From Berghia stephanieae (taxonomy: Eukaryota; Mollusca; Gastropoda; Nudibranchia; Aeolidiidae), in contig CM067445.1 in assembly GCA_034508935.3 (NCBI GenBank), forward strand, positions 18,739,083 through 18,803,082: a DNA stretch of 64,000 nucleotides. The letters are read 5' to 3'. A program made the position numbers and the translations under genes. Every line of letters begins with the position of its first letter. Position 1 is the first letter of the stretch. The notes beneath the pieces are model-generated. The model was given only the letters and a program-made list of their open reading frames with translations, searched no databases and had not been told where the DNA came from. Positions 33,020-45,655 of the stretch are shown in pieces.

Positions 33020-33475
33020 CGAGGTGAGGTTCCCTTGGGCGGAGGGGGTGGGACCACAGATTACACAGGACTCCTAGTCTGTGGGTGGGACTGCGGATAT
33101 TTCATTGGTTCACAGCTATGTGTTCTGTCCGCAGCTTTGCTATCATTTCTAACCATGGACAGCCATGTCTATGCTTCTATCCCCCTATTTATTCGTCCTT
33201 TCCTTATTATGGCTGTTTATCATTTTCGAGAGGAGACAGCTTTATCTTTTTTTGTTTTTTATTTGTGAGATAATTTTTCCCTTTGTAAATCACCTCTCTG
33301 TTATGGATTAAAAATTGTTAGATTTAAACTTTTTTTTTCTTCTTTGGTTGTTGGTGGCTAGACCTATCCCCCCCCCCCCCCCCCCCCCACAAAGTCCCAC
33401 ACTTTTTTATCACCTTCTTTTTAATCGGTGCTGAAATGACCCAGTAGTGTCGCAAGCGCCGTATGATTTAACTTA
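33020..33475 (+). mobile_element. Dispersed repeat C, diverged copy with tail hairpin
   Basis: CTGTGGGTGGGACTGC, TATCCCCCTATTTATTCGTC, CCCTTTGTAAATCACCTCTC, then a poly-C run (33370-33389) and the tail GGTGCT...AGCGCC (33427-33460). The centre is replaced relative to the 23560 copy. Confidence 0.6.
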
Positions 33476-34045
33476 TAAATTGGGGAATGAGTGATATTTT
33501 TCCCCCCCGAGTAATGAGGATTTTGCAAACTTGCAAATATGCACGTAGACTCCAGCGTATTATTTTGGCAATGGTCCCGTGTCTATCCTATTTTTGAACT
33601 GCTCATGCTAAGTGTTCTACTGTTAGACAGTAGACAAACCGGTACTAATTCTTTCTCTGTTGAATTGGTCCCAATTTAATATCATACCACTCACTAAAGG
33701 AGTGAATACGAGTAATAAGATTAAATCCTCCACACGCCTTTGATAAGAACAAGTAATAAAAATAATCAAAACCAGTCAACAGTCAATGCATACATACATT
33801 TCATAGCATTAAATGATGTAGATAATATTCATCTTACGTTCTGTCAAAAACAAATCTTAAATTATGTAACTCTCGAGCAATAAGTTGGGAGTTCAAAATA
33901 CTATGATATTGCTCGAGGGTTAAGGAATTCAGATTTTATTGCATATCAACGGCACTGAAGCAATTAAGAACAACATCTGAAACGGTATAAATAGTACACG
34001 ACATCTTGTGAAGATTATAAGCATTAAATCGTCCCAACTACATAT

Positions 34046-34192
34046 TATGATAACCTGTCCAGCATGTACCCGACGTGGGATAGAACCCGAAACCGCAGAG
34101 CATCTAGTTGAACGGTGTGTTGTGACGAAGCTTCCGGGCGGTAAGGAATTTGCTGATTGGGTCGATCGTCATAACATAGTAGTGTGAGCACC
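34046..34192 (+). mobile_element. LINE 3'-end fragment with CCHC-type zinc motif
   Basis: Translates as ITCPACTRRGIEPETAEHLV, then ERCVVTKLPGGKEFADWVD and a stop. The spacing C-x2-C-x11-H-x4-C is that of the C-terminal zinc knuckle of many non-LTR retrotransposons. Too short to place in a clade. Confidence 0.35.
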
Positions 34193-34544
34193 ATTAGAAG
34201 CTGCTACCTTTGTGGTGTAATGACAGCCCATCTGACTGGTAACCCCAAGTCGAAGCAGACTTTATTTTTTTGTTGGGTAATTGTTTCTTGTATTTTTTTC
34301 CCTTTCTACTTTGTCTATTTTTATCTTACCATGCCGATGCCTTATCTCATTTTTATTTCAAATAAGACCACCCAAGTCGCTAACCATTTGTTTTGCCTTA
34401 AAAAAAAAAGTTCAGAAGGATGATAAAAATACTCAGCCAAATGTTGGAAGATATAAATGGGCTCCGGTAAACTAATTCTGTTGAATAAACCAAACAAGAA
34501 AATGGGAGCATTTGAAAATCTAATACCAATTGTTCTTCTTTCAA

Positions 34545-35775
34545 CACAGAAAACTGCTCAGCGTAATAACACTCAACAGAATACGATCAAAGGTGGAGGA
34601 ATATCTGTCACCTACAAAGAGCAGATTCAGAAAAGATAGGAGTATCAGTGACATTATGTGGGCTCATAGGTGGTTGAAAGCCAGAACTGAAAAATACAAA
34701 GAAGAGTTCACTATATTATTGGCATTGACATGAGCTCTGCCTTTGATACAATCTGCAGAACAAAGCTTTTGAAGGTTCTTAACTCATAACTAAAATCTTA
34801 TCCGACTAATAAGATCACTGATGGCAAACACAATACTAATGTTTACATCTGGTACGGAAACAGTTTCACTATTAACATCGCTGGGAACTCCCAAGGAGAC
34901 AGCCTGAGCCCAATCTTTTTTCCGTATATTTGGAAGTAACACTAAAAGAGTTAAGACAAAAACTCACGATTCCTCAAATCCTTACCCGCAAACTGATCTA
35001 CTCAGACAATATTGATATCATATTTGGTACAGCGGATCTGGCGAAGCAGCATATACCAATAATATCAAATACATTGGAATCTAAAGGTCAACGAATCCAA
35101 AACTGACATTACAGTGGTTAACAAGAAACAAGCGGAATGGAAAAGTGTAAGAAAACTCGGAAATTTGATTAATGAGAATGAAGACATCAAAATAAGAAAA
35201 ATGCTAGCTCAAACTGCATTCAGAGAACTACACAACGTTTGGAACAGGACGAACATCATTAATGAAAATAAAAGAATACGCCTTTACGAAGCGCTAGCAC
35301 TGCCAATCATTTTATACAACTGTGGTACGTGGGGTCTTACAAAAAAGAATTTGGACACCCTGGACTCCCTTCATCGCAAACATTGAGAAGAGTTATTTGG
35401 GTACATTGGCCCGACAAAATCAGTAATGAGGATGTTTATGACAGATGCAGAGTACGCGTATAAAGAAACAAAGATGGAAACTGTTCGGACACGTGCTCCG
35501 ACGAGATGGATGATTACTTCAAACAAGGAGCCAAATACAGAGGGCATACACCAATTTCACTTCCAACAGCATTGAATCAAGATCTCAAAAATATCAAATA
35601 TATTTAGAAACAACGACCGAAGAACTGATTTCAACAACACAAGGAAACATCCAATTGCCCATTGCCTCAGCACCTTAACACACATGATGACATTCTAAAG
35701 CTAAGAACACTTGCACTGGACAGAGATTTATGGAAACAATTTACTATCTGGAAACAAGAAATAGACTGACACACT
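34545..35775 (+). mobile_element. Degenerate non-LTR retrotransposon (LINE), RT part
   Basis: Reverse-transcriptase remnants over three frames: KVEEYLSPTKSRFRKDRSIS with DIMWAHRWLKARTEK (RT blocks 1-2), a YSDN box near 34995 where YADD is expected, RIRLYEALALPIILYNCGTW with GLTKKNLDTLDSLHRK, and RWKLFGHVLRRDG near 35483. Several frameshifts and stops. The 5' endonuclease part is absent. A GA array (35819-35892) follows closely. Clade unresolved. Confidence 0.7.
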
Positions 35776-35816
35776 CGAAGTAGGCTACCTAACACACACA
35801 TTCACGCCAAGCGTCC

Positions 35817-35818
<2 letters not shown>

Positions 35819-35892
<74 letters not shown>
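35819..35892 (+). repeat. AG microsatellite
   Basis: 37 AG units beginning about 45 bases after the LINE remnant. Confidence 0.97.
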
Positions 35893-35893
<1 letters not shown>

Positions 35894-36475
35894 AGCCATG
35901 CTATTCATTCATTCATTTATTTGAAGACCTATCTGGCAATCTTGATTTACGGAAATAGGTAAATACTCCATGGAAACGGTTGGATTGTTGAGTGGAGTTA
36001 GCAGTACTGCCATGGAATTCCGGAGTGTCGTTGTTTTCAAAATTTACCTCTCGGAAACTTTTCACCGCTATTCCTGTTCCGTTTCAAATAAATAGTTTAA
36101 GGAAACATTCTCTGATTATATTTTGAATTGGGACAGGTAGGGATTGATGAAATTTTGATGTTCTTCTTGACGCTGTTAAAGTTAAAGTTAGGGAATTAGG
36201 GTGAGTAGGCTACGGCTAGGATTTCATTTTCTTGTCTCAGTCTCATGTTCATGTTAGCTTTCATTTGTCTTGTGTGAGTAGATGGATAAATTACATGTGC
36301 AGTAAAGTTCAAGACTTTTCTTTCATCACAACGACTTTCTTTCTGTCCTCCTCCAAATAATTTAAAGTCTAAAAAGACTTCAGCTTAGACAAACAAACAG
36401 GTGGCATTGACAATGAACAATGCACCGTTAGACCACTTTAGTCAAACTGATGACTGTTTGAGGTTTTAGTATCTA

Positions 36476-36543
<68 letters not shown>

Positions 36544-36905
36544 TGTTGTTGTGCGGCTATGTGGTCTAGTGGTATGACACTTGCTTTCGGATCGGAAGGT
36601 CCTGGTTCGAGCCTCAGGCTCGGCGCATAGTTGAGTCCTTGGAAAAGGCTCTTTACTCACATTCTCTCACCGTACTCATGTGTAAAATGAGTACCTGGCC
36701 GTAAACAGCGTTGTCTTGTCCGAAAAATTGTAATATCGCCTAACAGGCGTCATGTCCCGTCCTACATGTTAAATGTTGCTGTTGACCAGGGACCCCCTGT
36801 AAAGCGCTTTGAGCACATTTAGTGGATATTGCGCGATATAAAACTCAATTTTTTTATCAGTAGTAGAAGTAGTAGGTCTAGTAGTAGTAGTAGTAGTAGT
36901 AAGTA

Positions 36906-36956
<51 letters not shown>

Positions 36957-36957
36957 A

Positions 36958-36994
<37 letters not shown>

Positions 36995-37025
36995 TAGTTG
37001 TAGTAGGAGTAGTAGTAGTCGTAGT
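36476..37025 (+). repeat. TAG microsatellite arrays around a SINE
   Basis: Arrays at 36476-36545 and about 36857-37025, interrupted by the SINE at 36552 and by small insertions (GTCTAG, ATAGTAG). Confidence 0.93.
36552..36855 (+). mobile_element. SINE family 1, most complete copy
   Basis: The head is tRNA-like with an A box (TGTGGTCTAGTGG, near 36560) and a B box (GGTTCGAGCC, near 36604). The anticodon-loop region (TTTCGGATCGGAAG) is closest to tRNA-Arg types by eye. The body has CTCTTTACTCACATTCTCTC, GAGTACCTGGCCGTAAACAG and CAGGCGTCATGTCCCGTCC. The tail is TGTAAAGCGCTTTGAGCACA...GGATATTGCGCGATATAAA. Flanked on both sides by TAG arrays, which suggests insertion into, or spread together with, a TAG microsatellite. 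Confidence 0.85.
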
Positions 37026-37325
37026 AATACTGCTACTTCGACTTCTACCATGTGCGGCTATGTGGTCTGTGCCAGCCTCACATATGTTACATCAGAATTC
37101 TCATGACATAATATAATCTCCCTTCATCTGCCATTATTGTTTAAATGTTGGGATTTGATTTTTATTCAATAATTCATGTTACCAGCTATTTTTCATCTCT
37201 GTATGTGTATACGCATGTGTACACAAATATTTATAATTTTGTGCGCCTGAGATGTTTTGTAAACGAAATTGGTCGCTATACAATAAACTTTATTATTATT
37301 ATTTTTATTATTATTATTATTGTTG

Positions 37326-37615
37326 TATGACACTTGCTTTCGTATCACAGAAGGTCCTGGGTTCTAGCCTCGCTCGGCACATAGTTGAGTCCTTGGAGAA
37401 GGCTCTTTACTCACATTCTCTCACCATACTGAGGTGTAAAATGAGTACCTGGCTGTTAACAGCGTTATCTCTGTTGAAAAAAAAACCAATATAATATCGC
37501 TTAACAGGCGTCATGTCTCATTCTACATATTACATGATGCTGTTGGTCAGGGACCCTTTGTAAAACGCCTTGATCATGTATAGTGGATATTGCGCTATTG
37601 ATGAATCACTAAAAC
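37326..37615 (+). mobile_element. SINE family 1, copy lacking the first ~25 bases
   Basis: Starts at GTATGACACTTGCTTTCGTA and follows the 36552 copy through B-box-like GGGTTCTAGCC, the GAGTACCTGGC block, CAGGCGTCATGTCTC and TGTAAAACGCCTTGATCA to the GGATATTGCGC tail. A run of nine A interrupts the centre. The first ~20 bases of another head (GTGCGGCTATGTGGTCT) are stranded at about 37051-37067. Confidence 0.82.
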
Positions 37616-37644
37616 TTTTTTTTTAACCATCACCTCCACCACCT

Positions 37645-37675
37645 CCACCACCTATCACTACTACTACTACTACTA

Positions 37676-37716
<41 letters not shown>

Positions 37717-37819
37717 ACTACTATACTACTACTACTAACTACTACTACTACTACTACTATACTACTACTACTACTACTACTACTACTATCTACTACTACT
37801 ACTACTACTACTACTACTA

Positions 37820-37865
<46 letters not shown>
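37645..37865 (+). repeat. ACT (CTA) microsatellite, complementary to the TAG arrays
   Basis: About 70 imperfect CTA units with single-base slips (CTAACTA, CTATACTA). The strand complement of the TAG arrays 600 bases upstream. Confidence 0.95.
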
Positions 37866-38943
37866 ACACAACTACTACTTCAGATATCAAGCAATCCGTA
37901 GATTTTTGACCAATCAAAACTGTGATTTGTGACTCACCATCAGCCCGCTCGGACAAATGTGGCTAGTTGTTATGAAGTTGATGTCACTGTAAGTTATTGT
38001 TTTTTAGACTACCAAGTTGGTGATTAGCTACTAGAATCTCCCAGACTATTAAAGTTTAAGATTTGCACTCAGTTTTGTATGTTGGTACAATTGATTTAGT
38101 GGGTAGACTTGGTTAGTATTTTACCTATAAGGATTGTTTAGCAATCACTGCCTTGGGTGACTGAATTAATGACTGTTCAAACTCTCTGAATCATTGGGTC
38201 GAAGGGCAAGGGGTGTGGTTTTGTTCTATTCTGCAACAAGTTAATTGCATGTCAGCCAGAAAAAAAATCCCCCCAACATCTTGTCTGATAGTTAAATGTA
38301 AGTAAAGTGATGAGGCAACTCCTCCTCTTTACCATATGCACTGCTTCCCGTCAATAAAAGAATAAAATAACACCATAACACTTTATAAAGTGTATCAAAG
38401 GAACAATAACACAATATCTCTAAGATCTTACTCATTCATTTGCAGTAAAATGAATCCCCTAAACAATTAGAATGTTTCCCCCAACATAAAGTAAGGGAGA
38501 AAACTAAAATTTTAAATCTTTGCTTAGGATTAAATGACTCTATAATGATAACAGCAGATCATTACCAAATAAAATAACTAACATACAATCTTGGCTGTCG
38601 GGTTATCAAAATTGTACTATTCCTCTAATGTTGACAATCATTTTTACTCATTTTTCCCAAATGCGTTCTACTTATGGGACAAATTACTTGTTGGTTTCAA
38701 GCTTCTGAGCAATAATTGACACCTTTATAAATGTACTACAAACCATCAGGAAAACCATAAATGTTTTCTTTGTATGCACATCTACAGTAATACTCAGTAT
38801 GACTGAGTCACTTGGCTTATTTGAAGGCAATGACGACTTTTAAATAATGCGTTCACATGCTTCATTAAAGATAAAAAATAAAGGGTTGTTAAACATTTTT
38901 AAAATGTGGATTTACTGTTTAATACATTTTTTTTTACTTCCAG
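37866..38943 (+). promoter_or_regulatory. Region upstream of the first seen KCC exon
   Basis: AT-rich, with a diverged repeat D. The exon at 38944 begins after a clean acceptor (TTTTTTACTTCCAG), so the 5' UTR is spliced and the promoter lies further upstream. I see no TATA or initiator signal to place it. Confidence 0.35.
37990..38150 (-). repeat. Dispersed repeat D, diverged copy 4 (reverse)
   Basis: Minus strand keeps ACCAACATACAAAACTG, TAAACTTTAATAG-like and AAATACTAACCAAG blocks in the same order as copies 1-3, but is much diverged. Confidence 0.45.
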
Positions 38944-39173
38944 GAATTGAAAAACAGAGATAAGCGTTGACATTGTGGACCCTAAAATAATTTTGGTATC
39001 TTGACAAGGAGAAAATCACAACATGGAGGATGCAGTGGGCCGTTTTAAGATTACTCCTGTGAGGCAAGATGATGTGTTAATTCCTCAGAGCATTTTTGAT
39101 GAAACAGTTGATAGTGATATTGATGGCGGTTACAGAGAGAGACTAGCAGAAAAGAGAAGGAGGAGCTTTTTCA
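38944..39173 (+). CDS. SLC12A (KCC-like): KCC exon 1 as seen: 5' UTR end, start codon, RFKI motif
   Basis: Acceptor ACTTCCAG, donor GTGAGT; coding from 39023, first ATG after an in-frame TGA at 39002-39004. Encodes [17 protein letters not shown]..., then [13 protein letters not shown], ending phase 1. RFKI at residues 7-10 fits the RFx[V/I] docking site for SPAK/OSR1 kinases and aligns with the PHFTVVPV start of KCC1. Linkage to the transporter body is by phase and position. Confidence 0.8.
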
Positions 39174-42100
39174 GTGAGTCTAGAATTATTTATTGCATAT
39201 CATATAACAACGACATCAGCAGCAGCAGAGGCAGCTGCACTAATAACGTCAACAACAAAATCAACAACTATAACAATAACAAATTATGTTGTGTGTTGCT
39301 CCACAATATGAACATTTTCTAAATTTTACTGGTGGTATACATATTTTTATTCCAGACTTTTTATATTGTTGTATTTATGACACCGTGCTCTTTCATTTCA
39401 TATAACTTTTGTCGGTTTCTAACAGTATTTTTTAGTGATTTTACATGATTTTTACGGTATTTCTGAATATTTAAAATGGATTTTATCGACATGACAAGTT
39501 CTCACCAGACCCTGTTATTACATTCAATTTTAATATTTTTATTCACAACTCAATTTTTATACCAAGCAAATATTTGCCGTGAACTGTTTTTAAACAGTGA
39601 CTGTTTTCACCAACATATTTATAGAAACCAAAGAGGTGGAAGACGCAAGCAAAGACCACTTATGATGAAAACTAATCATCGGCCTACCCCTCGTCACCAC
39701 CCTCCAAGACCCCCACCAATACTGACAACAATACAAGTAAACAACACAGTGACCAACAACGCACCCTTTGATAACTCACCTTTATCAAATCAAAATAATA
39801 TGACAACAACAGTTCACATCATCATTCACCTAGTCACTCTGCATTGCTGAGTAACAGTTCACACACCAACATCAACAACAACACACAGTATAATAGAGTG
39901 TCAACGTGTGAGAAACACTTGCAGAGTAAAATTAAAGTGTCAAACCAAATGAAATGTGGCTTATTTAACTCAAGATCAGTATGTAACTACATCATTAATA
40001 AAATAAAACCTGCTGGGTACAATGTGATCAAGAAAAGCCGGAAAGGTCGGCAAGGTGGTGGGTTAATGATTATTCACAAGGAAAATATTGCCTTACAGAA
40101 AATAAAAGTAACAACTAAGCCAACGGCCTTCGAAACCATCAAATGCCAACTAAAATATAAAAACATGAAACTTAACTTTGCTCTTACTTATCACCCAGCA
40201 CCATCTAACAAAAACAAAACAACGTCTAGACAGTTTATGACAGAATTTGAACACTATTTCATCGATCTGTCAACAAAAGACAATCTTTATATCTTAGGGG
40301 ATTTTAACATCCACGTGAATGACGAGTCAGATAACAATGCATTTGATTTTCTCAATATAATTGAGGCACAGAACTATGTCCAACTCATCACAGAACCAAC
40401 ACACGAAAAGGGAAACACATTATACCTCATAATTAAACACCATGATGACACTTTGTTGAATAACACCCACAAGTACAAAGTAACCACATATCAGACCATC
40501 AATCTGTTTTACTTGAGTTGAATTTGGAAAACTCTAAACCCACCAAAAAGACAGTAGCATATCGAAAATATAAGTCATTAGATATTGAGAAATTTAAAAA
40601 TGACCTTATTACATTGGGTCTTACCACCAAAGTTGAATGTGCATACACAACAGATGATAAAGTTTCTATTTTTAACTAAATTATGTCTGAACTTCTTGAT
40701 CACCATTCTCCATTGTCAACCAAAGTTATCACCATAAGATCTGACACATCATGGCTCACTGAGGAAATTCAGTTGTCAAAGCAGATGAGAGGAGAAGCAG
40801 AAGAAACATGGAAAACAAGACTCACAATACATAGAGAGTTATATAAACAAGCACGAACTGCAACTAACACTTTGATAATTGAAACCAAAAGAAAATCTAT
40901 CAGAGACAAGGTGGACGATAGTAAAGGCAACAGTAAGAAGCTTTTAAATGTCCTGAACCCGTTTGATGAAAGTTGATAGAAGGGAAAAATTACTGCCATC
41001 ACACCAAAACAAATCAGAACTGGCAGAGTGCTTCAATGATTATTTCATTAATATAATTAATACCATTCGATCCAACATGGACAATACGGTCAACACCTCT
41101 GAATATGAAGATAGCTTACCACCTAAATCATGCTCATTGTCCAATTTCTGCTCTGCTTCAATAGAAGAGGTTATTGAATTAATTAAGAAACTCCAAATAA
41201 ACAGTGCAAACTTGATGTTGTACCAACGTGGCTTTTGAAAGAATGTTTAAAGGAAGTCGCACCTGCGATCACTTCGATTGCAAATAGGTTTATTGAGAAT
41301 GCAGACATTCCAGAAGCTCTAAACCATGAACCACTCTTGAAAAAGAAAATTTTAGACAGCGATCAATTTATAAACTACAGGCCAGTCTTGAACCTTCATT
41401 TCATTTCAAAATTAATAGCGAGACTCATTGTCAAATATCTCAATAACTACATTAATTTCACCAGGCTGCATATTGTTTTTCAATCTGCTTATAAGCAATC
41501 ACACAGCACAGAAACAGCACTTTTGCGTGTCCACAATGATATTTTCGACCTACTTGACAAAAATGATAATGTAATACTACTGCTACTGGACCTAAGTGCT
41601 GCGTTCGATACTGTGGATCATGCAATACGACTGGACCAAATGCAGAGGATCTTTGGAATCGGAGACAAAGCTCTAGAATGGTTTTCATGCTATCTATGAG
41701 ATTGGTCACAATGCATTCTTATAAATGATTCCCTTTCACCACCAACAAAGTTGCAATTTGGCATTCCACAGGGTTCAGTGCTTGGCCCTTATATTTTCAC
41801 AATGTACACAAAGCCCTTAAGCAACATCATCGCGACCTTCTGTCTCAGCCATCATCTCTATGCTGATGATACCCAGCTATACACTCCCATTTCATTAAAA
41901 AATATCAAAGAAACAAAAGAGCGACTCACAGCATATCTAGATAATGTTAAAGCATGGATGACAAACAACAAGCTTAAATTCAATGAGATCAAACTTAGCT
42001 GATTGTATTCAAAAAGACAGGAAAGGATATTCTCATTGACCAACTGCCCTTCGGCGAATCCGTTATTAAAAATTCCAATGTCGTTCGAAACCTTGGTTTC

Positions 42101-42823
42101 TTTTTTGACACTCACCTGGACATGCACGAACACATAACAAAGTGCTGTCAGGTGATTTATAACGCTCTCTAAATGATATGCAGAATACAAAATTTTATTG
42201 ATGACGAAACATGCAAAATACTCATCCATGCCCTTGTTACCAGCCGCTTGGATTGTTGTAACTCTCTGCTGTACGGCCTACCAAAAACATCGCTGCAAAA
42301 CAAAGCTGCTCGTATAGTTACAAGGACAAGGCCTTGGGACCATATAACACCAGTCCTTAAGTCACTATCTGGCTTCCAATAGAGAAAAGAATAAAATACA
42401 ATGTTTTGCTTACAATTGCCTTCACCATACATCACCTGAATACCTTGAATGCCTTTTCGGGGAATATAAACCAACTCGATCTCTGCGATCCGGCAATCCT
42501 TCTTTAATGGAGAAAAACATCCCAAGAACAAAGTTTGCTGAGCGTGCTTTTGCATTTTCGGCTCCAGTTGTATGGAATTCTTTACCACCTAAAACCCGAC
42601 AATGTGAAAATCTACCAGTCTTCAAACAGTATCTAAAAACAGGTCTTTTTCATTCTGCTTATCGTGATTCTATGTTAAGTCCGAACTGTGACTGTTGGTA
42701 GTGATTTTGTAGTCGAATGAATGAACATGTGTGATACTAAAAAAACTATTGTAAAGCACCTCTGAGCACTATTTGTGGATACTGGCGCTATATCAAATAA
42801 TAATAACAATAATGTTGATAATG

Positions 42824-42869
<46 letters not shown>

Positions 42870-42880
42870 TAATAATAATA

Positions 42881-42971
<91 letters not shown>

Positions 42972-45417
42972 TAATAATAATAATAATAACAAAACAACAA
43001 CCAAAAAAAAAACAGCATACAATAAATATATGCCACTTTGAAAACAACCCTCCACCCCAAAAAAAAAAAAAAAAAGAAAAAAAAAAGAAGAAAACCCTGA
43101 GAAAAATACAATAAAATGGTAAAACTGAAACCTGATATAGTGATGTTAAGAATTTTAATTATGAAATGTCAATAATATCATTTAAATTTTGTATGGGCAC
43201 AACGCTTTTAAGTGTGGTTTTGACATTTTTTTACTCATGAAAAAAATTATATCATTGTGGCTACAGTCTTTTGACAAATTTTGATAAAAATAGATAATTC
43301 ATTAAAAGTGGCCCATATTTTCCATTAAAACGTTTTCACTGGAAATATATTACGTGGAAGTATTAAGCTTAAATATTTGCCTATAAATGACACAAATTTA
43401 GAAGACTGCAAAAAAACCAACAAAAAAAAAAAAACGCCCCCAAAAACACATCTTAATATCCCTGTCTACGGTTATTAAAATATGAAGAGACAGATCAAGA
43501 GGTAATGAAAAGAGAAATTTTGAAAAAAAAAGTATTGAAAATATGTAAGTTAGAGGAAATCTATTTGAATTTTGAAAATGGTCATATGACGGACAATGAG
43601 GCGCAGAAGTTTGTTTAACAATGAAGTGCAAAATGTTGTTAAACACTGAAATTCAAAAAGTTGTTGCATCCAGTCGCTGTCTGACATCAATTTAAAATTT
43701 CAGACAATTTCATAAAATGGAAGGATTTCACTCGCAAATAACTAGATTAGATAATATATCAGTTCAGTGCATATTATAATTGGGAGTTTGAATACCCGAC
43801 TGGAGCAAGTCATCTCGCCCTAGTTCAGTTTGTGGTGCTGCACTGTGGCTGACACCTGGATCATTCCAGTTTTCCCTTGGAATAGACCCTAAAGACAAAT
43901 TTCCCTTATTGGATTAATACAGGGTATATAATTTAATTTATTATTTTATTTTTATAATGTGATTTTTTAAATATATTTCTTTTTCCTCTTCTTTAGGACT
44001 ATTGGATCAAGAAGGGCCAAGTACAGCTACCCTGACTTTATATGAGGTCAAAATAATTCTCTAATCCATTCCAAACACATGTATCAATGAACAACTCTAT
44101 GACCTAAGATAAAGGCCAGATTTTATTTCATTTTTATTTTGTTCTTAAACTGATGACTCAATCACTTAAAATATTATATCGTGTCTGGTCTATACATTTG
44201 TGTATTTTTGTAAAGAAAACATAAAAGCTAACAGTTATTGAAAACTATGCTTCAACAAGCATACACAATAAATTTCTTAAGACTGTGAAAATTGTTAAAT
44301 AAATGCAACGTTGTATAGATTTTAAGCAATTTTAATCGAGTAGCCAAGGGCAACAATCATGAAAATCCTAAATGTTATTATAAAATGTTCAATTGCTTCC
44401 CTTGATAATTACTAGTGCAATATTAAGTCTCGCATATATGGCAGAGAGGATGTAAGTTGATCTCTATTTTTCTGATTTGACCAAAAGTATGAACATTTGT
44501 TTTATATGGAAATTAACTAGTAAAAATAACGGAAGAGATAAAAAGAATGATGAAGGGCGAGGATAGACTATGGGGTTGGTGTGAAGGTGAGGGGTGAGAA
44601 GGATGTTCTTAAAATGAAAGTTCTTAATAGGTAAATATGAGTTTGAGTGTAGTTCCAAAGGTGTGTCCAAAAATATTATATCTTTCTCTCTTTATCTCTC
44701 TGTCTCTCTTACTCTTATATTTATACAAACACTATGAACGTGGTCAAAACGAATTGATGGAAATAACAAACACATGTCTGTGCTCCATTTTACCCTTCTG
44801 ATATATTTTGAAATATTTTTTTTCTCCGCCTGGAGTTTCTCTTTACACGTTCTATTTAGGTCTATAATTGAAAAGACATAACTATAACATCTTTGATTTC
44901 CTTATCTTTGCAATATTTGATAATGATAATTCTATTTCATACCTTTCTAAGAATACTGGGTAATGAAAATGTTGCTGCTTGATAAACGAAAACAGATAAT
45001 TCACCTTAACAACGCCATTCTCAATACCATCTCTCATTCGTCTGTAGTGTTTCATTCATTGTGTTTTATTGAGAAAGGGGAAACTGGAAAAGTCCACATT
45101 ATTTATTTTCGTTCATTAAATTGAAGCTTCAATTCAATTTCCTATTGTTATTTTCTGTTCTAAGATAACTTTTATTTTGATCCTTAGAATGACATTAGTA
45201 CCAACCGATTTGGAGAGCTTATCTGTGATGATGATGTTTGTGAATATAAAATGAAGGTGATTATTCAACAACAAAAGAATTACCTATGTTACCAAATTAC
45301 AAGTTGAAATTATGAGAAATATAGGGTATGGAGAAATGCCAGATCAAAACAGACAATATAAATATCACAGTGTCAGAGTCAAACTTGGGATCCAACTGAC
45401 ACGACACCCTCCACCTG

Positions 45418-45501
<84 letters not shown>

Positions 45502-45562
45502 TAAATTTCGAATGTTGTCAGTTAAAAGAGTAAAAATGATGAAAACTTTGAAACATACAAAG

Positions 45563-45655
<93 letters not shown>

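Noticed and set aside
36552-36625. tRNA gene
   Set aside because: A and B boxes are present, but the sequence does not close an acceptor stem and is the head of a dispersed SINE with several copies here.
39476-39850. Extra KCC exon
   Set aside because: The RGGRRKQRP segment and position fit the start of the LINE ORF2, and the phases do not match the KCC exons.
42773-43114. Poly-Asn / poly-Ile / poly-Tyr open frames
   Set aside because: All three frames on both strands are open because an AAT microsatellite has no stops; no flanking protein sequence.
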